Shown here piece after piece: positions 1-8,001 of a stretch of 28,981 bases of DNA. Below the pieces are notes generated by a model. That model ran no database searches. It was given only the letters and a program-made list of their open reading frames with translations, and was not told the origin of the DNA. The stretch is from positions 1-28,981 of the forward strand of contig CALZJV010000016.1 of the NCBI GenBank assembly GCA_945787595.1, in the 5' to 3' direction. Origin of the DNA: an uncultured Desulfobacterales bacterium (lineage in GTDB: Bacteria > Desulfobacterota > Desulfobacteria > Desulfobacterales > JAFDCJ01). Position numbers and translations under genes: made by a program. The first letter of the stretch is position 1. Every line of letters starts with the position of its first letter.

Positions 1-446
1 TCTATCGTCAGAACGCCGAGGTAAGCGGTAAGGCAGAAAGCCACCTCGGTGAGCATGGAGTGAACATTGGCATGCCAGAATATAAACCATCCCCTCAAAG
101 GTTGGCCGATATCGAAACCCAAAATCATCAGGGCCGCAACGTAACAGTAAAACCCAACGAGTACAGCGAAATTAACGATATTCTTCAACTCATCCTTGCC
201 GACAAGATATCTTAAAAAACCGGTGAAAAAAGCACCGCCGCCCAGGGCGATTATCCCAAGGTCGGCCCAGATCCATAATGCGAAACCGTAGGCATTGTTC
301 ATATTGGTTTGATTCAGTCCCTTGAAATAGACGAGAATCATGGCCAAAACGCCCCACAACAACACGACACTGACGGCCCCGATCCACAGGAGAAATTGCC
401 AGATCGGACAGCGTTTAACGCCTTCGGGTATTAATGCAGAATCCAT
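1..446 (-). CDS. qrcD: NrfD/QrcD-like membrane subunit of the Qrc complex (partial, N-terminal 148 codons)
   Basis: The frame opens at an ATG at 446, preceded by AGGAG about 10 nt upstream, and stays open to the left edge, so the C-terminal part is missing. The visible protein begins MDSALIPEGVKRCPIWQFLL and shows hydrophobic segments at roughly residues 17-40, 52-75 and 85-105, with a GWFIFWHANVHSML stretch near residue 122. This fits the NrfD/PsrC family of quinone-binding integral membrane proteins. In Qrc this subunit anchors the complex and exchanges electrons with menaquinone. It follows qrcA, qrcB and qrcC on the same strand, the order known for qrcABCD. The assignment rests mainly on that context plus the membrane profile. 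A different NrfD-type complex subunit is the main alternative. Confidence 0.85.
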   Translation of the reverse strand, partial: MDSALIPEGVKRCPIWQFLLWIGAVSVVLLWGVLAMILVYFKGLNQTNMNNAYGFALWIWADLGIIALGGGAFFTGFLRYLVGKDELKNIVNFAVLVGFYCYVAALMILGFDIGQPLRGWFIFWHANVHSMLTEVAFCLTAYLGVLTI

Positions 447-499
447 AAGTTCGGTGCTCCTAAATCTGTCTGTTTTATAATAGTCCGGCCACTAAGCGA

Positions 500-653
500 A
501 TTTAATATTGAAGATTGAAGATTTGTGGATGTCGCTTCGCTCTGCCTTTTTTATGATATTTTTTTATAAATTGTTCCCGCCGGCTTCCGGCTCGTAGAGT
601 GCAGTGCCTAAAGCTCGGAGATAGGCGGACCTTAAATATTCAATATTCAATCG
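500..653. repeat. Palindromic low-complexity element, family A copy 1 (qrcD-qrcC gap)
   Basis: The left arm at 501-531 contains TTGAAGATTGAAGATTTGTG, the right arm at 629-653 contains TTAAATATTCAATATTCAAT, and the arms are imperfectly complementary. The interior carries GTCGCTTCGCTC (533-544) and a CCGGCTTCCGGCTCGTAG segment resembling one at 5934-5951. Both ends recur in opposite orientation at 3991-4100. The element lies between two genes of one operon and would be transcribed. Confidence 0.8.
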
Positions 654-667
654 TCATACGTCATTCC

Positions 668-1462
668 TTATCCGTGTTTCACCTTACCTTCTTTTTTCAG
701 GTAATTATCGCCGGCCCGCTTGACCCACTCACGGCTGGAAAGATAGTAGACTTTGGTATTGGTTCCCAGTCTTTCCAGCAGCCGGAATGCTTTGGGATTC
801 TTCGAATTGCCCCCGTGTTTAAGATCCGGCCTCACCATTTGATGCACGGCATGTTTCGAGTTATTTAAATCGCCGAAGGTGATGGCTCCCGCCGGACATG
901 CCTGGGTACATGCGGTTTGGTACTCATGCTCCTCTATCTCCCGTCGCCCCTCGGCATAAGCTTTTTCTTTGGCCAGCTGGTAACGATGGATGCAAAAGCT
1001 GCACTTTTCGACAATCCCCCGCATACGAACGGAAACATTAGGATTCAAGGATCTTTCCATACCATCCGGCCACACCGGGTCCCACCAGTTAAATTGGCGC
1101 ACGTGATACGGACAGGCCGCCATGCAATACCGGCAACCAAAGCAGCGGGTGTAAATCTGGCTGACGATTCCGGTATCCATGTCATAGTCTGTAGCGGTTG
1201 CCGGACATACCGATACACACGGTGAATGGCCCGCGTGACCTTCACATTGCTGACAAGGCCGGGGCAGGAAACATTCTTCGGTATCCGGATACGGTTTCCC
1301 GTTAGTTAACCGGTATACCCGCATCCAGGCAACGCTAAGCAGTTTATCGGTGTCATCTTCCCGAAACGGCACATTGTTTTCAGCCATGCAGGCCACCATA
1401 CAGGTACCACAACCGACACATTTGTCCAGATCGATGACCATCCCAAACTTCTTGTGTTTCAT
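668..1462 (-). CDS. qrcC: QrcC-type iron-sulfur subunit with four cysteine cluster motifs
   Basis: The 264-residue protein is a DmsB/NrfC/PsrB-type ferredoxin subunit that should relay electrons between the molybdopterin-family subunit and the membrane subunit of Qrc. Four cysteine quartets are visible: C15/C18/C21/C25, C70/C73/C82/C86, C107/C110/C113/C117 and C154/C157/C185/C189. This is the full 16-Cys set of the family. There is no signal peptide; such subunits are usually exported together with a Tat partner, here the upstream qrcB product. The start has GAGGG 6-7 nt upstream. It is separated from qrcB by 296 bp and from qrcD by 221 bp of repeat-rich DNA, unusually wide for genes of one complex. 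Family identity is firm; the Qrc assignment rests on gene order. Confidence 0.93.
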   Translation of the reverse strand: MKHKKFGMVIDLDKCVGCGTCMVACMAENNVPFREDDTDKLLSVAWMRVYRLTNGKPYPDTEECFLPRPCQQCEGHAGHSPCVSVCPATATDYDMDTGIVSQIYTRCFGCRYCMAACPYHVRQFNWWDPVWPDGMERSLNPNVSVRMRGIVEKCSFCIHRYQLAKEKAYAEGRREIEEHEYQTACTQACPAGAITFGDLNNSKHAVHQMVRPDLKHGGNSKNPKAFRLLERLGTNTKVYYLSSREWVKRAGDNYLKKEGKVKHG

Positions 1463-1554
1463 TCGAATCCCTCGAAATTGACCATTTACTATAGGCTATT
1501 TATCTTTGCTTCAGCCCCTTGTTATAACAAACTGATATAACAGAATAAACGGAT

Positions 1555-1684
1555 GCCTAAAGTGAGCTAAATTGCCTAAAATGCCTAAAATTAAGGAAAC
1601 GCTACGCTCTATCTCTTTTTATAAAATTGTCAGAATACCACTATTTTAGCTCATTTTAGTTCATTTTAAATTTTAGCTCATTTT
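1555..1684. repeat. Palindromic low-complexity element, family B (qrcC-qrcB gap)
   Basis: The left arm (1555-1596) repeats the word CTAAA at 1557, 1567, 1576 and 1585. The right arm (1641-1684) repeats CATTTTAG-like words. AGTGAGCTAAATT in the left arm is complementary to AATTTTAGCTCATTT in the right arm. The loop carries ACGCTACGCTC. The rest of this 296-bp gap (1463-1554 and 1685-1758) is AT-rich and shows no gene. Confidence 0.75.
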
Positions 1685-1758
1685 CTCGACTAAATTACAC
1701 AATCAATTAAAACAAACACGATGGAATTGCTACCAACTCCAAATAATTTTCAGTCAGG

Positions 1759-3969
1759 CTATACTTTGGCAAGTTTGGCTCGGATTCCCCAAGCTGCATC
1801 AAGACCGGTGGCCGGATCGTCGACCGGTGCACACAGTGTATTATAGTTAACACCTTTGCCGGCCAGAAATTTATTTTCACCGGTATGTCCCAATCCCCTG
1901 GGAATCGCGACAACGCCCGGCATAATTCCATCAAAAAAGTATACTTTTACCCTGCCGGTGCCTGTTGGTGTGAACAGTGTCGCATACTGACCATTTGACA
2001 GACCCAGTTTTTTGGCTGTAGCCGGATTCACTTCGACCAGGACATCATTGCCCTTTAAGATAGTATCTTCGAGGGCTTTAACGAGGAAAGGCGGTGAACC
2101 GATATAGCCGCTGGCAAGTCTCATCGAATCATAAGGTACAAGCAACAGCTGGTAGAGGGACTCATCGCCCTCGGCCGGCACCGGCGCGTAACCGGGCAAG
2201 GCTTTTATCTCGCTGTTGGAAAATTCAAATTGTGATGATTCGGTTTCGAATGCGTCAGCCCAATTAGAACTCGAAATCTTGTCATCCAACCGAAATCCCT
2301 CTTCCAGCAGGGATGCCATTTCCTCCAGGGTCTCTTCAAGACAGCCCTGATAATTGTCCCAGGGGAACGCCTCCGCCACTGTTCCACCCATCTCTTTAGC
2401 CAATTGAATAATCACATCGCCGGTGTGTTGTGTGTCGTATAGCGGTTCAATGGCGGGTTGGACCATTCCGAAGATGGGTTTAGGAAATCCCCGGGCGAAA
2501 GGAACATCTTCATAGCGCTCGAGGTAGATATGATTGGGCAGTATAAGGTCGGCTTGGGCGGCGGTTTCATCCATAAAAGATGAAAAACTGACCACCAGCG
2601 GTATTCTTTCAAAAGCTTTGACCACTGTCTGGCTGTCGGCCATCCCATACACCGGGTTGGTCCCGGAAACAAAAAGCATCCGGATGGGAGATTCGCCGGC
2701 GGTATTGATGACCTCCGGCAGTCGATTCAACAGATAGCGAGCAGGCGAGTTTTCCGCGCCGCCGACAGCATCAATCCGGGTCTGCTGCATCCCGCTGGAG
2801 GCGATTTCATCCATCTCAGCTTCCGGCCAGTTAATATAATCGGGTTCAGCGACAGCGACCATACCGCCGGTTCTGTTTATATTGCCCACCAGCGCGTTTA
2901 GCATATGAACTGCCAAAAAATCCTGCAGGCTGCCGGGGGATTTTCCCGCTCCCCGCCCGCAGATTGCAAGCGGCTGGCGAGCCCGGGCGAACTCCCTGGC
3001 CACCGAAGCTATGGTGGCAACCTCGCTTCCGGTAATTTTTGAAACAATGCTCGGGGAAAAACCGTCAATAACAAGCTTTTTCCACTCAGCAAAGCCGGAT
3101 GAATAATTTTCAACAAAATCTCTGTGATACAACCCTTCGTTGATGATGACGTTGGCAATGCCCAGGGCCATAGCACCCTCTGTCCCGGGATTAACGGCAA
3201 TCCATTTATCAGATTTGGCGGCAGTTTTGGAGAGTCGCGGTTCGATCTGTTCCATGCGGCCCCCATTCTGCTTTAATGTGCTTTTACTTTTGATCATATA
3301 TACCGGGGATTGCCATCCTTCGATCAATCCGCTGCCAAAGCTTAGAACAAAGTCCGAGTGCGGCACATCAAATCCGGGTATCGCTCGAACACCCTGGGTC
3401 AAATATAGAGCCAGTTCATAATTATCCTGGATCGACGGTGCCCGGATAAAATTCGGTGAACCGTATACGGTTAGGAATCTGTTCAACAGCTCCGGGACGG
3501 TTCCCCGATCGGAGTCACAAATACAAGCGACGCTGTGCGATAACCCATTGGTTCTTAAGTCTTGGAGATTTTCGGCAACTTCGGATATGGCGGCTTCCCA
3601 GGAGATGTCGTGCCATCTGCCATTTATTTTCTTTTTGGGGGTTTTCACCCGGGTCTGCCCGTATAAGAGCTGTATGCCAGCTGCACCCAGATCACAGATC
3701 CCGCCGTCATTAACCGGATGCCCCTTCATGCCATCGATTTTTACGACTCGGTCACCGACCTTACGAACGGTGATACCACAACCCCCCGGGCACAGGGTGC
3801 AGGTGGAATTCACATAGGTAATCTCGCCTCTTTGCGGAACCGGTGTCCATGCCCAATTCATAGACCAAATGGAAGAATCATCGATCAATTTCCAGGGCAA
3901 CGGCGAGAGTGCCGTGCCGGCAGCACCGCCGATAACAAAGGACAAAAAACTTCTTCTGTCTATTTTCAT
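1759..3969 (-). CDS. qrcB: QrcB-type molybdopterin oxidoreductase-family subunit, Tat-exported
   Basis: The protein has 736 residues from the ATG at 3969, with GGGG 8 nt upstream; a TTG directly before it is in frame but less likely. A twin-arginine signal is plain: RRSFL at residues 5-9, a hydrophobic stretch, then a probable cleavage region near residue 25. A [4Fe-4S] site follows with C57, C60, C64 and C92, then the molybdopterin-family core and a C-terminal dinucleotide-binding domain (about 605-735). In described Qrc complexes this subunit keeps the fold but is reported not to carry molybdenum; I cannot see from sequence whether the cofactor is present. It should sit in the periplasm between QrcA and QrcC. 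The neighbouring cytochrome, iron-sulfur and NrfD genes argue against a free formate or polysulfide reductase. Confidence 0.92.
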   Translation of the reverse strand: MKIDRRSFLSFVIGGAAGTALSPLPWKLIDDSSIWSMNWAWTPVPQRGEITYVNSTCTLCPGGCGITVRKVGDRVVKIDGMKGHPVNDGGICDLGAAGIQLLYGQTRVKTPKKKINGRWHDISWEAAISEVAENLQDLRTNGLSHSVACICDSDRGTVPELLNRFLTVYGSPNFIRAPSIQDNYELALYLTQGVRAIPGFDVPHSDFVLSFGSGLIEGWQSPVYMIKSKSTLKQNGGRMEQIEPRLSKTAAKSDKWIAVNPGTEGAMALGIANVIINEGLYHRDFVENYSSGFAEWKKLVIDGFSPSIVSKITGSEVATIASVAREFARARQPLAICGRGAGKSPGSLQDFLAVHMLNALVGNINRTGGMVAVAEPDYINWPEAEMDEIASSGMQQTRIDAVGGAENSPARYLLNRLPEVINTAGESPIRMLFVSGTNPVYGMADSQTVVKAFERIPLVVSFSSFMDETAAQADLILPNHIYLERYEDVPFARGFPKPIFGMVQPAIEPLYDTQHTGDVIIQLAKEMGGTVAEAFPWDNYQGCLEETLEEMASLLEEGFRLDDKISSSNWADAFETESSQFEFSNSEIKALPGYAPVPAEGDESLYQLLLVPYDSMRLASGYIGSPPFLVKALEDTILKGNDVLVEVNPATAKKLGLSNGQYATLFTPTGTGRVKVYFFDGIMPGVVAIPRGLGHTGENKFLAGKGVNYNTLCAPVDDPATGLDAAWGIRAKLAKV

Positions 3970-3990
3970 CAAATCATCCCCACTCTACTA

Positions 3991-4100
3991 TTGAATATTT
4001 TCGATTGAATAATGAATATTTAAGGACTTCTTTCCATTTTAAAAAAGATGGAGCGAAGCACATCCACAAATCTTCAATCTTCAATCTTCAATCTTCAATT
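3991..4100. repeat. Palindromic low-complexity element, family A copy 2, inverted (qrcB-qrcA gap)
   Basis: The left part (3991-4025) is close to the reverse complement of 629-653. The right part (4051-4090) is nearly the exact reverse complement of 505-544, including GAGCGAAGC and ACATCCACAAATCTTCAATC. The right edge is four tandem heptamers (TTCAATC three times, then TTCAATT) at 4073-4100, whose last bases run into the stop codon of qrcA. Confidence 0.85.
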
Positions 4101-4809
4101 ACTTATGGCAGACAAAACATCCACCTTTACCGCTCTGCACACTGCCCTGATTGACATTGTTTTCCTGGTGACAATCCGAGCAATCGTCCATCTTCATACG
4201 ATCCCATGAGTTCCATTTAATGCCGGCAATATTTTTCCCCCAGATATCCCGGCTGTATCCGGTGATCCGATTGGCTTCATATATCTTCAGGCTTTCGGAT
4301 TCCCCGATATTGCCATGGCAGGTGACACAATCCATCTCACCCATTTTGACATGGGCGATATGCGAGAAGAATACACAATCCGGCTGCCTGGCATAAACCA
4401 GCCAGGGCACTTCCCGACCTTTGGCAACATATTGTGTGACAAATTTTTCTTCCTCAGGATCTTCCCCATTCACCTCTTCATGACAGTCAATGCACTGTGC
4501 CAATTTCGGAACCCCGGAATAGGTGCCGTCTTCCCGGAAAAAATGACAGCTTTCACATCCCTCCTCAACCTCTTCGTTGTGCAAAGCGTGATTGAAATCA
4601 ATAGGCTGTTTTTTCTTGGAATAGAGCAGTTGAGGGAAAATAACCCATCCGAGCACTAGGCTGGCGACCAGCCCGATTATAAAAAACAGGGTGATGGTTC
4701 CTCCGGCGCCGCTATCTTTCTCCTGTGCTTCAGGGTCTTTCGGCGGTGTGGCGGGATTCTGATCCTGGGCTCCTGCGGAAACCTCGTTCGCTTTATCCTC
4801 TGTACTCAT
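4099..4809 (-). CDS. qrcA: QrcA-type membrane-anchored multihaem cytochrome c (five CXXCH)
   Basis: The protein has 236 residues and an RBS (GGAG, 5 nt). An acidic, proline-rich N-terminus (1-37) is followed by one membrane helix (about 38-63) and a periplasmic domain with CXXCH at C85-H89, C106-H110, C161-H165, C210-H214 and C231-H235. FNHALH (72-77) and FFSHIAH (147-153) look like distal histidine ligands, as in class III cytochromes. It should accept electrons from periplasmic cytochrome c3 or hydrogenase/formate dehydrogenase and pass them to QrcBCD. QrcA of Desulfovibrio is described as hexahaem; only five canonical motifs are visible here, with one extra cysteine at C145. It is the first gene of the qrc cluster, and its maturation would need the ResB/CcsA pair immediately upstream. 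Confidence 0.9.
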   Translation of the reverse strand: MSTEDKANEVSAGAQDQNPATPPKDPEAQEKDSGAGGTITLFFIIGLVASLVLGWVIFPQLLYSKKKQPIDFNHALHNEEVEEGCESCHFFREDGTYSGVPKLAQCIDCHEEVNGEDPEEEKFVTQYVAKGREVPWLVYARQPDCVFFSHIAHVKMGEMDCVTCHGNIGESESLKIYEANRITGYSRDIWGKNIAGIKWNSWDRMKMDDCSDCHQENNVNQGSVQSGKGGCFVCHK

Positions 4810-4916
4810 AGAAACTCCGTCCTGCTAGGGTAGATAATTTCATATAATTATCAGAACAATCAATAAAATGACCATGAACAATTGAAAAAAACCAACCGAT
4901 TGAAAAAACCAGCGGT

Positions 4917-4946
4917 TGTGTACCGTATCGATTCCGTTTTTGTCAA
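4917..4946 (-). promoter_or_regulatory. Possible sigma70-type promoter for qrcABCD
   Basis: On the minus strand a perfect TTGACA (4941-4946) lies 18 nt upstream of TACACA (4917-4922), in the 150-bp gap between ccsA and qrcA. The -35 is perfect and the -10 is weak, so this is tentative. Two repeats of CAATCGGTTGG-like sequence follow in the leader. Confidence 0.35.
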
Positions 4947-4959
4947 GGAAAAATCATGG

Positions 4960-5877
4960 TCAAAAGGAGCCGTAACTGTGCAGACCGGGTAACAGGTTTA
5001 CGCCGAAATAGGTAAACAACACCGCCGCAAACCCGAACATGGAAAGAAAGGCGATGCGTTTACCGTGCCATCCTCGCGTCATACGGGCGTGCAGTAAGGT
5101 GGCGTATACAAACCAGGTGATCAGCGACCAGGTTTCCTTGGGATCCCAGCCCCAATAGCGCCCCCAGGCAGAGTGCGCCCAGACGGCACCGGTGATAATG
5201 CCGACGGATAAAAAAAGAAAGCCCAGCAAAATGAGCTGGTAGCCTAGCTCATCCAAAATTCCCGGATTCGGAAACCGTTCCAGCAATTTGGCTTTGGATT
5301 CTGCCGGCATTTTGCGAGCAAGGAAAATGATGCCATAAAAGACAAGGCAGATGGGAATTGCAACAATGACGGCGGATACCCAGCTAGGTACAAAAAGAAC
5401 CCGGCTGAACAGCGTTGCGAAAACAAACAGAGTCAAGGGCTTGACGATTTCCACCCAGATGATTGGTTCGGCGTCCCGGCCCTTTTTGATCAGGTACATG
5501 GCGCTGACGCCGAAAGCCAGGGCAAAAGCGGCATAGCCGATAAAACAGGCGATCACATGGGCAATTAACCAGTTGCTCTTTAAAGCCGGGATAAGGGGTT
5601 GGATGGCACTGGGAATTCCGGGATTTAAGGAGGCATAGGCCATCACCAGGCAGGCAATCGGGGCCGCAAAAGCACCGATCACTCGATTTTGATACTTTCG
5701 CTCGATAAAAAGGTAAATTAAAATGATGGTGCCTGCAAAAAATACCAAGGACTCATAGAGATTGGAGGTGCCCGCTTTGCCCACTGACGGTCTCTTGAAT
5801 ACCCAAGCAACGATATAGCAAAATCCTGCCAGGCCATAAACAAAGGTTGTTATAGATAAGATGCTGGAACTATTCAT
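4960..5877 (-). CDS. ccsA: Cytochrome c biogenesis protein CcsA (System II, CcmC/WWD family)
   Basis: The 305-residue polytopic membrane protein carries the tryptophan-rich WWD haem-handling motif WGRYWGWDPKETW at residues 238-250. It also has candidate haem-ligand histidines at H107 and H300 (LHSYG) and about eight hydrophobic helices. With ResB it forms the System II haem exporter and synthetase that attaches haem to CXXCH motifs in the periplasm. The start has GAGG 8 nt upstream. It lies downstream of resB on the same strand and upstream of the cytochrome-containing qrc genes, so the three units probably belong to one physiological module. Length and motif fit the CcsA/CcsB/ResC family. 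Confidence 0.95.
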   Translation of the reverse strand: MNSSSILSITTFVYGLAGFCYIVAWVFKRPSVGKAGTSNLYESLVFFAGTIILIYLFIERKYQNRVIGAFAAPIACLVMAYASLNPGIPSAIQPLIPALKSNWLIAHVIACFIGYAAFALAFGVSAMYLIKKGRDAEPIIWVEIVKPLTLFVFATLFSRVLFVPSWVSAVIVAIPICLVFYGIIFLARKMPAESKAKLLERFPNPGILDELGYQLILLGFLFLSVGIITGAVWAHSAWGRYWGWDPKETWSLITWFVYATLLHARMTRGWHGKRIAFLSMFGFAAVLFTYFGVNLLPGLHSYGSF

Positions 5878-6154
5878 TATGTTTTCCTCTTCGCGATACA
5901 GATTAAACCTAGGTTGAGCGGTTCAGGCCTGCCCTGGCCTCCGGCTCGTAGCCTACGCCTCGGAGAGCGCGACTGCTCTGAATACGTTTAGCTCATGTTA
6001 AACCGTTGTGACCTTTGGAATAAAGGCATTCACATCTGATCCAGGTCTGGGCCAGGGGTTCAACGTTCGGGGTTGAAAAAACCCAGACAGCTCGTATCAA
6101 ATGGCATGTCATTAGTGAATTATTTATTTCCGAATCTCGAACTCAAGCAAGAGT
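5878..6154. other. ccsA-resB intergenic region with inverted repeats
   Basis: No gene is visible in these 277 bp. CCCTGGCC at 5932-5939 and GGCCAGGG at 6051-6058 form an inverted repeat. The segment CTCCGGCTCGTAG (5940-5952) resembles one inside the family A element at 590-602. TTCAACGTTCGGGGTTGAA near 6060-6078 is a short imperfect palindrome. Confidence 0.5.
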
Positions 6155-7534
6155 CTATACGTTAGGTTCCAGTTTTGCAAGTTTATCGGCAAACCCGGTG
6201 ACTCTGGTATCCATCCCGGTTTTATTTTTATTGGCTGTGCCGGCCACAATGACCTCGGTTTGTTTCCCGGTTCGCACAAGCTCAATGCAGATCTGTTGAT
6301 GAGACATGAAAAATGTGATGTAGCAACCGATAATCATCAAAATAAATCCACTGTAAACGACCCACACACCGGGGTCACGGTTTACCTGTAGCCCGGTATA
6401 AAAGCGCGGCACATTCTCAAGCACTGCGATCAAAACGTTGCCCTTTCGCATCTTATCAAAACTGGGAAAACGCAACGGCAGGGCGACCTCAACCGGATCT
6501 CCGTCGAGTGGCGTCAGGATGCCGGTAAGAGCTTCTCCGACATCATGGCCTTTAAATTTAAATGAGCGCGCCAAACCTTTGATAACAAAAGTCCCAAGCT
6601 TTTCAGGGATTACCACCGGTTGGCCGATGCTGGTTTTTTGAGTATAAACCTTGCCGGATTTACTGCTGGTGAAGCTTAAAATCACATCATTTGACGGAAG
6701 CGTTCCATAGCTGGACTGGTATATACTGATTCCTTTATAGCGCAGGGGGTCATTGACAATGATATCTTTTTTCAACACCGGGCGTCCCTGGTCCAGGATG
6801 GTCAAGCTTGAGCGGAACTCTTTGGGAGCACCGGTGTCGTAAAAACTGACATCAAAATCTTCGCAGCGGATCTCAAAACCGAGGTTAAACGTCTCAGCGC
6901 TGTTGCGCACCTGTACGCGCTGAACGCTTTCACCTTCGGGGATATTGACAAATCCGTCAAATCCAAAAATGGAACCGATCAGGCCTCCAACCAAAAGCAG
7001 GACCACACTAAAATGGACCGTGTAGACCCCAAAACGGGTCCAGCGGCCTTTTTCACCGTAAATTGCGAAACCATGTTCCGTGGTTTCAAGGTGGCTGTAT
7101 CGAAAATGGCGGGTTACAAAATTTTTATAGATATCTTTTAGGTGCTCCGGCAATCGGTTATTCTTAAATTTTTCCTTACGCTTGATATTTCTAAACCTGG
7201 GCAGCTTGAAGGAAGGCTTTTTGACAAACAATATCCGCCGGTTAACTGACATCCTGTCTATGGAACAAACGACGATATTGATGGTCAGCAATATTAGCAA
7301 CAGCTGAAACCACCAGGAATGATACATGTCAAAAAGATCGAGGATATTGAAAAATCGAAACAGATATCCTCCGAACGCTTTAAAATAAGCGGCCGGGTCT
7401 TCATTTTGCGGAATCAGGGTACCGATAATAGACGTAGCGGCCAGGCTCAAGAGGAGCACGATGGTCAACGTAACAGATGAAAAAAAGTCCCATATTTTGC
7501 TGAAGGGCTCTGCTGTCATCACCTGGTTGGTCAT
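6155..7534 (-). CDS. resB: Cytochrome c biogenesis protein ResB
   Basis: I place the start at the ATG at 7534 (MTNQVMTAEPF), which has AAGGA about 7 nt upstream. A longer in-frame version from 7597 has no comparable RBS. The resulting 459-residue protein shows the ResB layout: three N-terminal membrane helices (first near residues 17-39), a large periplasmic domain and a last helix near the C-terminus followed by a soluble tail. The segment LLLVGGLIGSIFGFDGF matches the family's third-helix region. ResB works with CcsA to deliver and ligate haem to apocytochromes. The ccsA gene follows after 277 bp on the same strand. Confidence 0.93.
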   Translation of the reverse strand: MTNQVMTAEPFSKIWDFFSSVTLTIVLLLSLAATSIIGTLIPQNEDPAAYFKAFGGYLFRFFNILDLFDMYHSWWFQLLLILLTINIVVCSIDRMSVNRRILFVKKPSFKLPRFRNIKRKEKFKNNRLPEHLKDIYKNFVTRHFRYSHLETTEHGFAIYGEKGRWTRFGVYTVHFSVVLLLVGGLIGSIFGFDGFVNIPEGESVQRVQVRNSAETFNLGFEIRCEDFDVSFYDTGAPKEFRSSLTILDQGRPVLKKDIIVNDPLRYKGISIYQSSYGTLPSNDVILSFTSSKSGKVYTQKTSIGQPVVIPEKLGTFVIKGLARSFKFKGHDVGEALTGILTPLDGDPVEVALPLRFPSFDKMRKGNVLIAVLENVPRFYTGLQVNRDPGVWVVYSGFILMIIGCYITFFMSHQQICIELVRTGKQTEVIVAGTANKNKTGMDTRVTGFADKLAKLEPNV

Positions 7535-7920
7535 TGGTTGTCCTTTCTCAAGATGATATAAGCCAGGTAGCCTACCAAACTGCTCGGCAATAGGCAACAG
7601 GGAATTGCCGAAAATTGAGCAAAAAAGCGCAATTTCTCAACCGACAGATCCGCCGCCGTTTATCGACCGCCTAGAAATTTTACCTGATTTGAACGATTTT
7701 TCGTGAATAGTTGTGGCATCTAACCCAACGATGCAAACACCGAAGGACTCCAAAACTACGACGCCAAAGAGAGCATAATATCTATATGTGACTTTTGGGG
7801 CAACGCCGGAGGCAGGCCAAAAAACAAGTCCGCCGTGGCCGCTTGATTGATTTATTAACGAGGCCCTAAAATCGTTGTCGAATTGATGAAATTCTCATTT
7901 CGTACCAACTCGATAGCACC
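7535..7920. other. Long intergenic region with a start-less open stretch on the minus strand
   Basis: No complete gene is visible. On the minus strand 7640-7894 is an 85-codon stretch without stops, bounded by TGA codons and lacking ATG or GTG, so it is not a normal gene as it stands. It encodes segments such as GGLVFWPASGVAPKV and VVVLESFGVCIVGLDATTI. I do not recognise a family; it may be a gene remnant or a repeat. A short palindrome TTGAG...CTCAA lies at 7614-7640. Confidence 0.4.
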
Positions 7921-7921
7921 A

Positions 7922-7978
7922 AAAAAAATAGTCTCAAACCTTCCGTCATTTTAGGGAATGGTTTGGAGACTATTTTTT
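7922..7978. terminator. Strong bidirectional-type terminator hairpin
   Basis: AAAAAATAGTCTCAAACC (7923-7940) pairs with GGTTTGGAGACTATTTTTT (7960-7978) with one bulge, and inner TTCC/GGGA pairing continues the stem. A-runs and T-runs at the two ends allow termination on both strands. It lies 24 bp beyond the stop of the minus-strand gene ending at 8002. Confidence 0.85.
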
Positions 7979-8001
7979 CACGCGCGTATTGTATGAAGAT
8001 A

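Noticed and set aside
1759..3969. Formate dehydrogenase or polysulfide reductase catalytic subunit
   Set aside because: The adjacent separate QrcC-like, QrcA-like and NrfD-like genes in qrcABCD order fit Qrc better, and no selenocysteine or cysteine active-site motif of formate dehydrogenase is evident.
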